DNA of 23,368 bases from Candidatus Caccousia avistercoris (GTDB taxonomy: Bacteria; Bacillota; Clostridia; Oscillospirales; Acutalibacteraceae): NCBI GenBank assembly GCA_018715025.1, contig DVMK01000008.1, positions 1-23,368 on the forward strand. The letters are read 5' to 3'. Below are positions 7,570 through 15,148 of this stretch, in pieces. The notes under the pieces were generated by a model. It saw only the letters and a program-made list of their open reading frames with translations, had not been told where the DNA came from and made no database searches. Made by a program: the position numbers and the translations under genes. Numbering within the stretch: the first letter of the stretch is position 1; every line of letters starts with the position of its first letter.

Positions 7570-9798
7570 ATGAAAAAACGTATGTTAGCCCTGCTGCTGG
7601 CTCTTTCCGTGACACTGGGCCTGCTGGCCGGTTGCCGTCAGGAGGATGCGTCCAGCGGCGGGCCGGAGAGCGCCCCTGCGCAGGAGGAGCCTGCCGCGGC
7701 GGATGCGCCGGAGCCCAGCGTGACCAGGGCCCAGTGGATCGTGCTGCTGGGGCAGACCTTCGGCCTGGACTCCTACCAGGCGGAGGAGCCCTACTATGAG
7801 GATGTGGCGGCCGGGGAGGAGTCCTACGCCTATGTGCAGTCCGCCCGGGAATGGGGCGTTCTGCCGGAGGGGGAAACCCAGTTCCGGCCCGGCGACCTGG
7901 TCACCCGGGGCGAAACGGCCCTCATGGCGGTGCGCGCCGCCGGGTGGGACAGCCTGGGCGGCGGCGCGGAGGACACGGACGAGGCCGTGCTTGCCTTTGC
8001 CCGGGAGAAGGGCCTTCTGGCAGAGGGGGACGACCTGGAGGGCCCCATGACAGAGCCGGAATGCCGGGCGATCCTGTCCCTGGCCCAGGTGCTTTACCTG
8101 GGCATCCCGGTGGAGGAAAAGGCGGAGGTTTCTCTGACGGAGAATGTGGCGGACTACAGCGCCGCCTCCCCCGGCACGGTGACGGTGGAGGGAACCACCG
8201 TGACCCTGTCGCAGCCGGATGAAACCCTGCAGGCGGGCTCGGTCATCATCACCCCGCCCACCGCAGAGGCGCCCGCTGGTGTGGCCCGGAAAATCACCTC
8301 CATCACCGCCGGGCCTGACGGCGGCATGATCCTGGAAACGGAGGAGCCGGAGCTTTCTGACGTGCTGGAAAACCTGGACGCCTCCTTCACCGTGGCCCCC
8401 TCTGCAGACATGTTTACCGCTGGACCCGGCTTCACCCTCACCACAGGCCAGGCCAGCTCCACTGCCCCGGCGGCGGTGGAGCCCATGGCCCTGCGGGCCG
8501 GGGCGGAGCCCCAGGTGGAGGACATGTGGAATATGGATAAGCAGTTTGACGCGGATCCCCTCCACTTTGAGGCCGATTTCGGCAGCGGCAGCTTTGAAAA
8601 GAACTACACCAACAAGAAAAATGAGGCGCTGGGCGGCGGCGAAGGAGCCCAGGCCCTGGAAAAGAGCAATTTTGTCTACGACAAGACCCCCAGCGTGGAG
8701 GATTTCAAGGGCAGCACCGAGGGCTGGACGGAAAAGCTGGAGGTGCAGAACAGCTTTTCCGGCGGCTACCAGATCACCGGTTCGGTGGATGTGCAGAACA
8801 TTTACGTGGCGGTGAAGGCGAAATACGAGTGGTTTGAGCTGAAGAATTTCAGCGTGGAGGTGAACGCAGACGTGGTTTCCACCCTGCAGGTTACAGGAGA
8901 GCTGCACGAGCGGCTCACCGTGGGCAGGGCGGCCATTCCCACCCCGGTGCCCGGCCTTACCGTAGACCTGGAGCTGCAGCTGTACGCCGACGCCAACGGC
9001 GAGCTGCAGCTGGAGTGGACGCTTTCCAACAACACCAAGGTGGAATATAGCGGCGGCAACCTGCGGAAAACCTGCAACGCAGACAGCCAGACCACCTTCC
9101 AGCTGGCCATTGAGCTGGGCCTGGGGGCGGACGCCTCCGTGGGCGTCTCCGTTTTCGGCATTGGCATTGTGGATGTAAACGCCTCTGTGGGGGCCGACCT
9201 GACCGCCGCCGCCCAGGTGCAGGGCACGGTGGAGGCCCAGGCCTCTGACGAGGGCGCGTCCCTCACTTACCGCGAGGCCATGACCCTGGAAGCGGACCTG
9301 TACTACCCCATCGTCTCTCTGGGCGTGGGCAACGGGGATAACCTGGCCAACAAGCTGGGCCTTTCCGGCAGCTGGGACCTGATCACCCGGGACAACGCAA
9401 AGCACATGGATCTGCTGGACTATGAGTGGGTTTTCTGGGAGGAAACGGTAGAGACGGATGGCAGCGCGAGCTCTTCCCCCGCTTCCAGCGAAGGGGAGCA
9501 GACGGAGGAGGAGGGGAACGCCCTTTCTCAGGAATTTACGCTGCAGGAGGCCTACGTGGTGCTGAGCGGCGGCGAAAGCCGGAAGCTCACCGTCCTCTCT
9601 TTGCCGGAGGGCGTCACGGAGGATCAGCTGACCTATGAATCGAAAAATACCGCTGTGGCCACTGTAAGCAGCGACGGCACCATCACCGCCGTGGGCGAGG
9701 GCAGCGCCCTCATCTACGCCTGGACCCCGGGCGGCGGCCTGCAGGTGTGCGCCGTCACCGTCATCGGTGAGCAGGAGAACGACTGGGTGTTCCTCTAA
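7570..9798 (+). CDS. SLH-domain and Big_2-domain lipoprotein
   Basis: This 742-residue protein has a lipoprotein signal peptide: a basic start MKKR, a hydrophobic stretch, then lipobox L19-A-G-C22. An acidic linker follows. Residues about 50-160 look like one or two S-layer-homology units (VTRAQWIVLLGQTFGL, then VTRGETALMAVRAAGW). Residues about 170-620 are beta-rich with alternating polar and hydrophobic residues, and I cannot name the family. Residues about 658-736 are a bacterial Ig-like Big_2 domain (NTAVATVSSDGTITAVGEG). The protein should be anchored on the outer face of the membrane and may touch cell-wall polymers. I chose ATG 7570 because AGGGAGG (7556-7562) and the signal peptide follow; longer readings add unrelated sequence and run through the terminator. 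Its place inside the cluster suggests an extracellular accessory of the secretion apparatus. Confidence 0.83.
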   Translation: MKKRMLALLLALSVTLGLLAGCRQEDASSGGPESAPAQEEPAAADAPEPSVTRAQWIVLLGQTFGLDSYQAEEPYYEDVAAGEESYAYVQSAREWGVLPEGETQFRPGDLVTRGETALMAVRAAGWDSLGGGAEDTDEAVLAFAREKGLLAEGDDLEGPMTEPECRAILSLAQVLYLGIPVEEKAEVSLTENVADYSAASPGTVTVEGTTVTLSQPDETLQAGSVIITPPTAEAPAGVARKITSITAGPDGGMILETEEPELSDVLENLDASFTVAPSADMFTAGPGFTLTTGQASSTAPAAVEPMALRAGAEPQVEDMWNMDKQFDADPLHFEADFGSGSFEKNYTNKKNEALGGGEGAQALEKSNFVYDKTPSVEDFKGSTEGWTEKLEVQNSFSGGYQITGSVDVQNIYVAVKAKYEWFELKNFSVEVNADVVSTLQVTGELHERLTVGRAAIPTPVPGLTVDLELQLYADANGELQLEWTLSNNTKVEYSGGNLRKTCNADSQTTFQLAIELGLGADASVGVSVFGIGIVDVNASVGADLTAAAQVQGTVEAQASDEGASLTYREAMTLEADLYYPIVSLGVGNGDNLANKLGLSGSWDLITRDNAKHMDLLDYEWVFWEETVETDGSASSSPASSEGEQTEEEGNALSQEFTLQEAYVVLSGGESRKLTVLSLPEGVTEDQLTYESKNTAVATVSSDGTITAVGEGSALIYAWTPGGGLQVCAVTVIGEQENDWVFL

Positions 9799-9868
9799 TC
9801 TACGCCCGCCGCCCCGCAAGCCGTACCGGCTCTTTGTCTGCCGGGGAAAGCATAAGGAAGGATCGCGC

Positions 9869-11038
9869 ATGAAAACAAAAATCATCAAACAAAAAAATCA
9901 GCAGTTCCTGTGCATGAAGCTGGGCAGGAAAGAGCAGTTTGACGTGAAGGAGCTGGAGCTTCTCTCGGTGCGGGCGGTGCCGGGCCTGCTGTGCCCGGTG
10001 GCGGTGCAGGGCCGCCAGAACAACCTCATCGAGTTCGACGTGTCCCTGTATACCTCCCTGCGCTTTTACCTCACCTGCATACAAAGCCCCCAGCAGTTTG
10101 CGGATCTGGCGAACCAGTGCGTGCAGATTTTCAAGCGGATGCGGGAGGTGTACCTGAAGCCGGAAAATCTGCTGGGGGATCTGGATCAGATTTACGTGAT
10201 GCTCTCGGAAAAGCGGGTGGAATTCCTCTATGCCCCCCTCATGGGGTATACCGGCCCCTTTTCCATGGAGCGGTTTTTCCGTCAGCTGGCAGAGCAGGCG
10301 GTGTGCGGCACCTACGACTTTGTGCTGTTCAAGGAGCAGTATCTGAATTTTCTCTCCCGCCCTTCCACCTTCTCCCTGCGGGAATTTGAGGCCTTTCTTT
10401 CCTCCATTTCCAGCCAGCCCGGCGAGCGCTGGTGGGAGCCAAAGCCCCAGGAGCAGGGCAGGCCGGCCCCCTATGTGCCGCCTGCTGCCCCGCCGCCTGC
10501 GGTTCCCGCTGCTTCTGCCGGGCCGGGGCAGGCTGCGCCGCCCCCGGCCCGGCCGCAGACGGCGCCTCCTGTTCCGGTGGCGCAGCAGCCGGTTCCGCCG
10601 CCTGCGCCGCAGCCCGCTTCCCGGGGCACCGGCACCGCCGTGCTGGGGGACGTGAGCGGCCGCGCCGTGCTGGAACCGGCCCAGGGCGAGACGATGCCTC
10701 TGACGGCCGCCGCCCCGCTGCCCACCGGCTACCTGCTGTGGCAGAAGGGGAATTTGTCCGGCCGGGTGGGCGAGCAGCCCCTGCTGGTGGGCTCTTCCGC
10801 TGAACAGTGCGGCTTTCTGGTGCCGGGCAACCGCACCATCAGCAGGCGGCACGCCCTGCTCACGCGCCGGGGCCCCGCCTTCTTCGTGAAGGACTGCGGT
10901 TCCCGCAACGGCACCTTTCTGAATGGCCGCCAGCTGGAGCCGGAGAAGGAGGAGGAGCTGCGCGACGGCGACCGGCTCCGCCTTTCCGACGAGGATTTCC
11001 TGTTTCGGGTGGACGGGGGAACGGAGGAGCGGCGATGA
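9869..11038 (+). CDS. DUF6382-like and FHA-domain protein
   Basis: This 389-residue soluble protein has three parts. Residues 1-170 resemble the DUF6382 type found beside FHA domains in Firmicutes T7SS loci; the pattern YLKPENLLGDLDQIYV recalls the kinase-like fold of EssB/YukC, but that likeness is only by eye. Residues about 200-255 are a proline/alanine-rich linker. Residues about 292-385 form an FHA domain with S325-R-R-H328 and S345-R-N-G-T349, the phospho-threonine pocket residues. It lies directly before a PP2C phosphatase and a Ser/Thr kinase gene, so it is the probable reader of that pair. AAGGAAGGA at 9854-9862 supports ATG 9869. The stop overlaps the next start (ATGA). Confidence 0.82.
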   Translation: MKTKIIKQKNQQFLCMKLGRKEQFDVKELELLSVRAVPGLLCPVAVQGRQNNLIEFDVSLYTSLRFYLTCIQSPQQFADLANQCVQIFKRMREVYLKPENLLGDLDQIYVMLSEKRVEFLYAPLMGYTGPFSMERFFRQLAEQAVCGTYDFVLFKEQYLNFLSRPSTFSLREFEAFLSSISSQPGERWWEPKPQEQGRPAPYVPPAAPPPAVPAASAGPGQAAPPPARPQTAPPVPVAQQPVPPPAPQPASRGTGTAVLGDVSGRAVLEPAQGETMPLTAAAPLPTGYLLWQKGNLSGRVGEQPLLVGSSAEQCGFLVPGNRTISRRHALLTRRGPAFFVKDCGSRNGTFLNGRQLEPEKEEELRDGDRLRLSDEDFLFRVDGGTEERR

Positions 11039-11952
11039 TTTTTTCCTTTTCCGCCAAGACCACAGCCGGTACGGTGCGCCCTGTAAATCAGGACAGCTGC
11101 GCCGTGTTCACCGCCCGGCTGCGGGGGCGGGGCGTGCTGCTGGCCGCTGTGTGCGACGGCCTGGGCGGCCTGCAGCTGGGGGAGGCCGCCAGCTCTGAGG
11201 TGATCCGCCGGCTGGACGACTGGTTTCACAACAGCCTGCCCCGCCTGGAGGACGGCCCCTCCTTCCTGGATGCGGTGCAGTTCCGTTTGAGCGCCCTTCT
11301 GCAAAGCTGCAGCCAGGGCTTCTTCCGTTACGGCCGGGCCCACGGGCTGCAGCTTGGCACCACCGCCGCCCTCCTGTTTTTATGGGAGGGCTCTTACCTT
11401 GCCCTGAACGTGGGGGATTCCCGCCTGTACCAGGTGGGGAAGGGCATCCGCCGCCTCACCCGGGATCAGTCCTTTGTGGCCAGGGAACTGGAGCGGGGCG
11501 CCATGACAGAGGAGGAAGCCCGCCGCCACCCCAAACGGAACCTGCTGCTTCAGTGCGTGGGCGGCCCGGGTGAGCTTTCCCCCGGCGTGAGCCTCGGCCG
11601 GGCCGAGGGGGAGGAAACGTACCTGCTCTGCTCCGACGGGCTGGTGCACGAGGTGTGGGAGGCGGAGATGGAGACGTTCCTGTCCCCCGCCAGGGCTTCC
11701 AGCCGGGAAGAGCTGGAGAGCGCCCTTGACACGCTGATCCAGCGGGCCATGGTGCGGGGCGAGCGGGACAACATCACCGGCGTGGCGGTGCGCACCGCCG
11801 TAGACCGTCCCCAGGGCGCGCCCACCCTGCGGCAGCGCCTGGGGAGGAAGCCCGACGGGGGCCTTGCCGGCGTGCCGGTGTTCCAGCCGGGGGATTCGCT
11901 CCGCCTTTTGGCGGAGCAGCGCATTCCCCAGGGCTGGGGCGAATATTTCTGA
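11035..11952 (+). CDS. PP2C-family Ser/Thr protein phosphatase
   Basis: This 305-residue metal-dependent phosphatase (PPM/PP2C) removes phosphate from Ser/Thr residues. All main motifs are visible: R15-P-V-N-Q-D20, D41-G-L-G-G45, G127-D-S-R130, S200-D-G202 and D245-N-I-T248. The metal-binding aspartates are intact, so it should be active. The last 50 residues after DNIT are unusually long and polar. No membrane segment is seen, so it is cytoplasmic. The start ATG overlaps the stop of the FHA gene, which fixes the start and indicates coupling. It is 15 nt before a kinase gene and most likely opposes that kinase. Confidence 0.93.
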   Translation: MIFSFSAKTTAGTVRPVNQDSCAVFTARLRGRGVLLAAVCDGLGGLQLGEAASSEVIRRLDDWFHNSLPRLEDGPSFLDAVQFRLSALLQSCSQGFFRYGRAHGLQLGTTAALLFLWEGSYLALNVGDSRLYQVGKGIRRLTRDQSFVARELERGAMTEEEARRHPKRNLLLQCVGGPGELSPGVSLGRAEGEETYLLCSDGLVHEVWEAEMETFLSPARASSREELESALDTLIQRAMVRGERDNITGVAVRTAVDRPQGAPTLRQRLGRKPDGGLAGVPVFQPGDSLRLLAEQRIPQGWGEYF

Positions 11953-11967
11953 TAAACGGGGGATACG

Positions 11968-14094
11968 ATGGATCCGATTATTCTGCCTATTGGCGGGGAT
12001 TACACCGATATTACGCCGCTGGACGAAGGCGGCATGGGGGTGCTGTACCGGGCCCGCAAGCAAAACCTTCAGGTGGACGTGGTCATCAAGAAGGTAAAAA
12101 GCCGTTACCGGGGCACCCTGAACCAGCGGAACGAGGCGGATATTCTGAAGCGCCTGAAGCATCGGTACCTGCCCCGCATTTACGATATTATCGACGGAAA
12201 CGACGGGTATCTGTATACCGTTATGGATTACATCCCGGGCTGCGACCTGGAAAAATATGTGCGCCGCAATGGGGCGCTGGATCAGAAAAAGGCGCTGAAA
12301 TGGACGATGCAGCTGTGCGAGGTGGCAGAGTACCTGCACAGCCAGAATCCGCCCATCATCCACAGCGACATTAAGCCGCAGAATGTGATGATTACGCCGG
12401 AGGGGGACGTGTGCGTCATCGACTTCAACGCCTCCCTGGTGTGCGAGGACGACAAGGCCAGGGCCATTGCCGCCAGCGAGGGGTACGCCGCCCCAGAGCA
12501 GTACAATGTGGACACCACCGCCATAGAACAGCAGGTGCGGCAGGCGCAGCAGGTGGAGGCGGGGCAGGGGACGCTGCCCCTTCACCCCCAGCCGGTGCAG
12601 ATGCCGCCCATTGTGGCCCTGGCCGCCCGGGCCCGCCCCTACGGGCTTGTCACGCAGAGAACGGATCTGTACGCCATTGGAGCCACCGCCTACTTCATGC
12701 TCACCGGCTACCAGCCGGCCCTCTCTCTGGATCCGGTGGTACCCCTGACCCGGTACGACATCCGGCTGGGGGATGCGTTCCGCACGGTGCTGGAGTGCGC
12801 AATGGAAAAGGAACCGGCCAAACGGTTCCCCAGCGCCTCTGCCATGCTGCGGGCCCTGCGTGACCTAAAGCGCAGCGACGCCCAATACCGCCGCTACCGC
12901 CGCGCCTGCCAGGCGTCGGGGGCGGCGTTGGCCGTGGCTGCGGTGGTCTCCCTGTTCTGCATCTGGTTTGGCTGGCGGCAGCTGCAGGCAGAGGCCGGCG
13001 GCCAGTACCTGCAGCTGGTGGCGCAGGGCCAAAGCCTGCTGGAGGAACGGCAGTACGAGGAAGGGTACGGCGTTCTGCTGCAGGCCGTGCTGCAGCAGCC
13101 GGACCGGCGCGAGGCTTACGCCGCCCTGGCGCAGCTTCTGTACCAGCGGGGCGAATATGAGGAATGCGTGGATCTTTTGCAGGACGCCCCTCTGGAGCAG
13201 GGAACGGACGCCGCCCTGTACGGGAACCTGCGGTACATCCAGGCCTCCTGCTATTTTCAGCTGGGCCGGTATGAGGAAGCCCTGGCAGGCTACCAGGAGG
13301 CCGCCGCCCTCAGCCCGGAAACGGCGGATTATGTGCGGGATTTGGCGGTGTGCTACGCCAAGCTGGGCCAGTTTGACCTGGCCCAGGAAACGATGGAAGA
13401 TTTGCAGAAGCTGGGCTCCGCCGGTGCGGACGCGCTTCTGATCGCCGGCGAGATCGCCGCCGCCTCCGGCGACGACGAGGCGGCGCTGGAACAGTTCCAG
13501 CAGGCGGCGGAACAGGCGGAGGACCCCGCCCTGCTCAGCCGGTGCATCCTTTCGCTGGCAGACTGCTGCGAGCGCCTGGGCCCGGCGTACCTGGAAACGG
13601 AAATTCAGTGGCTGCAGGAGGCCCAAAGCCGCCTGGACAGCTCTGCCAGCCTGGTGCATACCGAACGGCTGGCCGCCGCCTGGACCCGGCTGGCCAGCGA
13701 AGAGCCTGACCGCAGGCAGGAGTGCTACGAGAACGCCCTTGCCTGTTATGAGGATTTGGCCGCCCGGGGCGGCGCTTCCCTGACGGCGCGGCTGAACACG
13801 GCGGCGGTGCGGCAATATCTGGGCCGTTACCCAGAGGCAGAGCAGGAGCTTCTCGCCCTGGCGCAGGAATTTCCGGAGGATTACCGCCCCTTCCTGCGCC
13901 TGGCGCTGCTGTACGCCGGCTGGCAGTCGGAAAAGCCCCAGGAGGAGCGGGATTACGCCGCCTTCTGGGAAAATTACGAGACGGCCCTTTCCCTGTACGA
14001 AACGGCGGAAGCCGCAGGGGCCGCCGATGCGGAGATGCTCCGCCTGAACGATCTGGCCGCCCAGCTTGAGGCCGCCGGATGGGGAAGGGAGTGA
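11968..14094 (+). CDS. Membrane Ser/Thr protein kinase with TPR region, atypical catalytic motifs
   Basis: This 708-residue protein has an N-terminal PknB-like kinase domain (1-305), one membrane helix (about 316-335) and a C-terminal TPR-rich region (about 345-690). The glycine loop (E20-G-G-M-G24), the ATP-anchoring lysine (K41 in VVIKK) and the helix-C glutamate (RNEADIL) are present. The catalytic loop reads H132-S-D-I-K-P-Q-N139, with Ser in place of the usual Arg, so it is a non-RD kinase. The metal motif is D152-F-N instead of DFG. Catalytic Asp134, Lys136 and Asn139 are kept, so activity is possible. The segment between GYAAPEQ and the DLYAIG helix is enlarged by about 40 residues rich in Q and P. 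The single helix predicts the TPRs across the membrane. The ribosome site is a weak GGGGGA (11958-11963). Together with the phosphatase and FHA genes it makes a writer/eraser/reader set. Confidence 0.92.
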   Translation: MDPIILPIGGDYTDITPLDEGGMGVLYRARKQNLQVDVVIKKVKSRYRGTLNQRNEADILKRLKHRYLPRIYDIIDGNDGYLYTVMDYIPGCDLEKYVRRNGALDQKKALKWTMQLCEVAEYLHSQNPPIIHSDIKPQNVMITPEGDVCVIDFNASLVCEDDKARAIAASEGYAAPEQYNVDTTAIEQQVRQAQQVEAGQGTLPLHPQPVQMPPIVALAARARPYGLVTQRTDLYAIGATAYFMLTGYQPALSLDPVVPLTRYDIRLGDAFRTVLECAMEKEPAKRFPSASAMLRALRDLKRSDAQYRRYRRACQASGAALAVAAVVSLFCIWFGWRQLQAEAGGQYLQLVAQGQSLLEERQYEEGYGVLLQAVLQQPDRREAYAALAQLLYQRGEYEECVDLLQDAPLEQGTDAALYGNLRYIQASCYFQLGRYEEALAGYQEAAALSPETADYVRDLAVCYAKLGQFDLAQETMEDLQKLGSAGADALLIAGEIAAASGDDEAALEQFQQAAEQAEDPALLSRCILSLADCCERLGPAYLETEIQWLQEAQSRLDSSASLVHTERLAAAWTRLASEEPDRRQECYENALACYEDLAARGGASLTARLNTAAVRQYLGRYPEAEQELLALAQEFPEDYRPFLRLALLYAGWQSEKPQEERDYAAFWENYETALSLYETAEAAGAADAEMLRLNDLAAQLEAAGWGRE

Positions 14095-14253
14095 ATGAGA
14101 ATGACGCTGGGAGCCGTTCTGTTTTACGGCGGGATTGCCGGTTTGGCGGCGACGGCGGTGCTGGCCGTGATTGCCGGGGTGGTTTTCCGCCGCTGGTCGA
14201 AGAAAATCCTGAACCGGCTGGATGAGGAGTACAAGGAGAAAAAGCTACCCTGA
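14095..14253 (+). CDS. 52-residue single-pass membrane protein
   Basis: This short gene begins one base after the kinase stop. It encodes MRMTLGAVLFYGG, a membrane helix through about residue 30, a basic RRWSKK stretch and a charged tail RLDEEYKEKK. The tail is predicted to be cytoplasmic by the positive-inside rule. GGGAAGGG at 14082-14089 precedes two possible starts (14095 and 14101). I recognise no family. Support comes from tight spacing, the ribosome site, GC-rich codon use like its neighbours and the clear membrane helix. A small assembly or regulatory subunit is the likely role, but that is inference. Confidence 0.65.
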   Translation: MRMTLGAVLFYGGIAGLAATAVLAVIAGVVFRRWSKKILNRLDEEYKEKKLP

Positions 14254-14284
14254 TTTTTGGCGGCCGCTGCCGGAAGATGCGGCG

Positions 14285-14302
14285 CCGCAGGACTGCCTGC
14301 GG
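14285..14302 (+). promoter_or_regulatory. Perfect 7-bp hairpin just upstream of a ribosome site
   Basis: CCGCAGG (14285-14291) pairs perfectly with 14296-14302 around a 4-nt loop. It ends 5 nt before the GGAG ribosome site (14308-14311) of the zinc-ribbon gene. It could restrain initiation or simply fill the 66-nt gap. No T-run follows. Confidence 0.35.
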
Positions 14303-14319
14303 TACATGGAGTATCCGTT

Positions 14320-15144
14320 ATGAAGATCGTTGCTATCGTCGCCGCCGCGCTGGCGGCCCTGCTTTCCGCCTATACGGCGGCGGCCCATTTTTCCATCCGG
14401 GGGGTGAACGCCTACCTGTTCGACACCACCTGGGGAGGCGTTTTCGCCGCCTCAAAGGGGTTCACCCTTTTGGCAGCCATCCTGTGCTGGCTGCTGGCCC
14501 TCCTGTTCCTGGCGCTGCTCCTCCGAAAGCGGCGGAGGCAGAAAAAAGAGGAGAAGCTTCCGGTGCAGAAAGAGATGGGGCAGGCGGAGGCGCCCGCCGG
14601 CAGGAAGGCCGGAAAAGAGAGGAAAAAGAGAGGAAAGAAGGGGGAGGAGGAGCCGCGGATTCCCCCTGCCGCCCCCACAGGGGAGTCCGGCACGGAGCCT
14701 CTGATTCCCCCTGCGGCCCCGCAGCGGGAAGAGCCCGCGGAGCCGGAGACGCAGCCGCTGGCCGGAACCGGCGGGGAGGAAAGCGGCACCCTGCCTCTGA
14801 TTCCTCCGGCAGCCCCGCAGGAAGAAAATCCCGCGGAGCCGGAGACGCAGCCCCTGACCGGGACCGGCGAAGAGGAAAGCGGCACCCTGCCTCTGGTTCC
14901 CCCTGCGGCCCCGCAGGGAGAAAAGCCCGCGGATTCTGAGACGCAGCCCCTGACCGGAACCGGCGAAGAGGAAAGCGGCGCCCTGCCTCTGATTCCCCCT
15001 GCGGCCCCGCAGAGGGAAAAGCCCGCGGAGCCGGAGCCGCCGCTTCCCAAGGGGCCGGTTTGCCCCAGCTGCGGCAGGCCGGTGAAGGCTGGGCAGAATT
15101 TCTGCATGAAGTGTGGCGCAAAACTGAACGGAAAGGAAGGGTGA
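14320..15144 (+). CDS. Membrane-anchored zinc-ribbon protein with tandem proline/glutamate-rich repeats
   Basis: This 274-residue protein has two membrane segments (about 3-23 and 46-69), then a highly basic stretch and a long acidic, proline-rich region. That region (residues about 114-245) is built of near-identical 32-residue units beginning IPPAAPQ and ending near EESGTLPL. The C-terminal 30 residues form a zinc ribbon with C248-P-S-C251 and C262-M-K-C265. A GGAG site (14308-14311) supports ATG 14320; an upstream TTG reading adds alanine/glycine residues without a site. Zinc ribbons of this kind are common in Firmicutes membrane proteins and usually mediate contacts rather than catalysis. 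I infer that the repeats are a flexible spacer placing the zinc ribbon away from the membrane in the cytoplasm. Confidence 0.78.
   Translation: MKIVAIVAAALAALLSAYTAAAHFSIRGVNAYLFDTTWGGVFAASKGFTLLAAILCWLLALLFLALLLRKRRRQKKEEKLPVQKEMGQAEAPAGRKAGKERKKRGKKGEEEPRIPPAAPTGESGTEPLIPPAAPQREEPAEPETQPLAGTGGEESGTLPLIPPAAPQEENPAEPETQPLTGTGEEESGTLPLVPPAAPQGEKPADSETQPLTGTGEEESGALPLIPPAAPQREKPAEPEPPLPKGPVCPSCGRPVKAGQNFCMKCGAKLNGKEG
14659..15048 (+). repeat. 96-bp in-frame tandem repeats
   Basis: Three full 96-bp units lie at 14704-14799, 14800-14895 and 14896-14991, flanked by partial units at 14659-14703 and from 14992. They are in frame in the zinc-ribbon gene and encode 32 residues each. Identity is high at the DNA level, so recent expansion or contraction by recombination or slippage is likely. 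Confidence 0.9.
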
Positions 15145-15148
15145 GAGT

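Noticed and set aside
7585..9888. A 767-codon open frame on the minus strand
   Set aside because: It mirrors the SLH lipoprotein gene and has the His/Gly-rich look of antisense frames.
14659..15048. CRISPR-like regular repeats
   Set aside because: The 96-bp units are contiguous, in frame and without unique spacers, so they are a coding tandem repeat.
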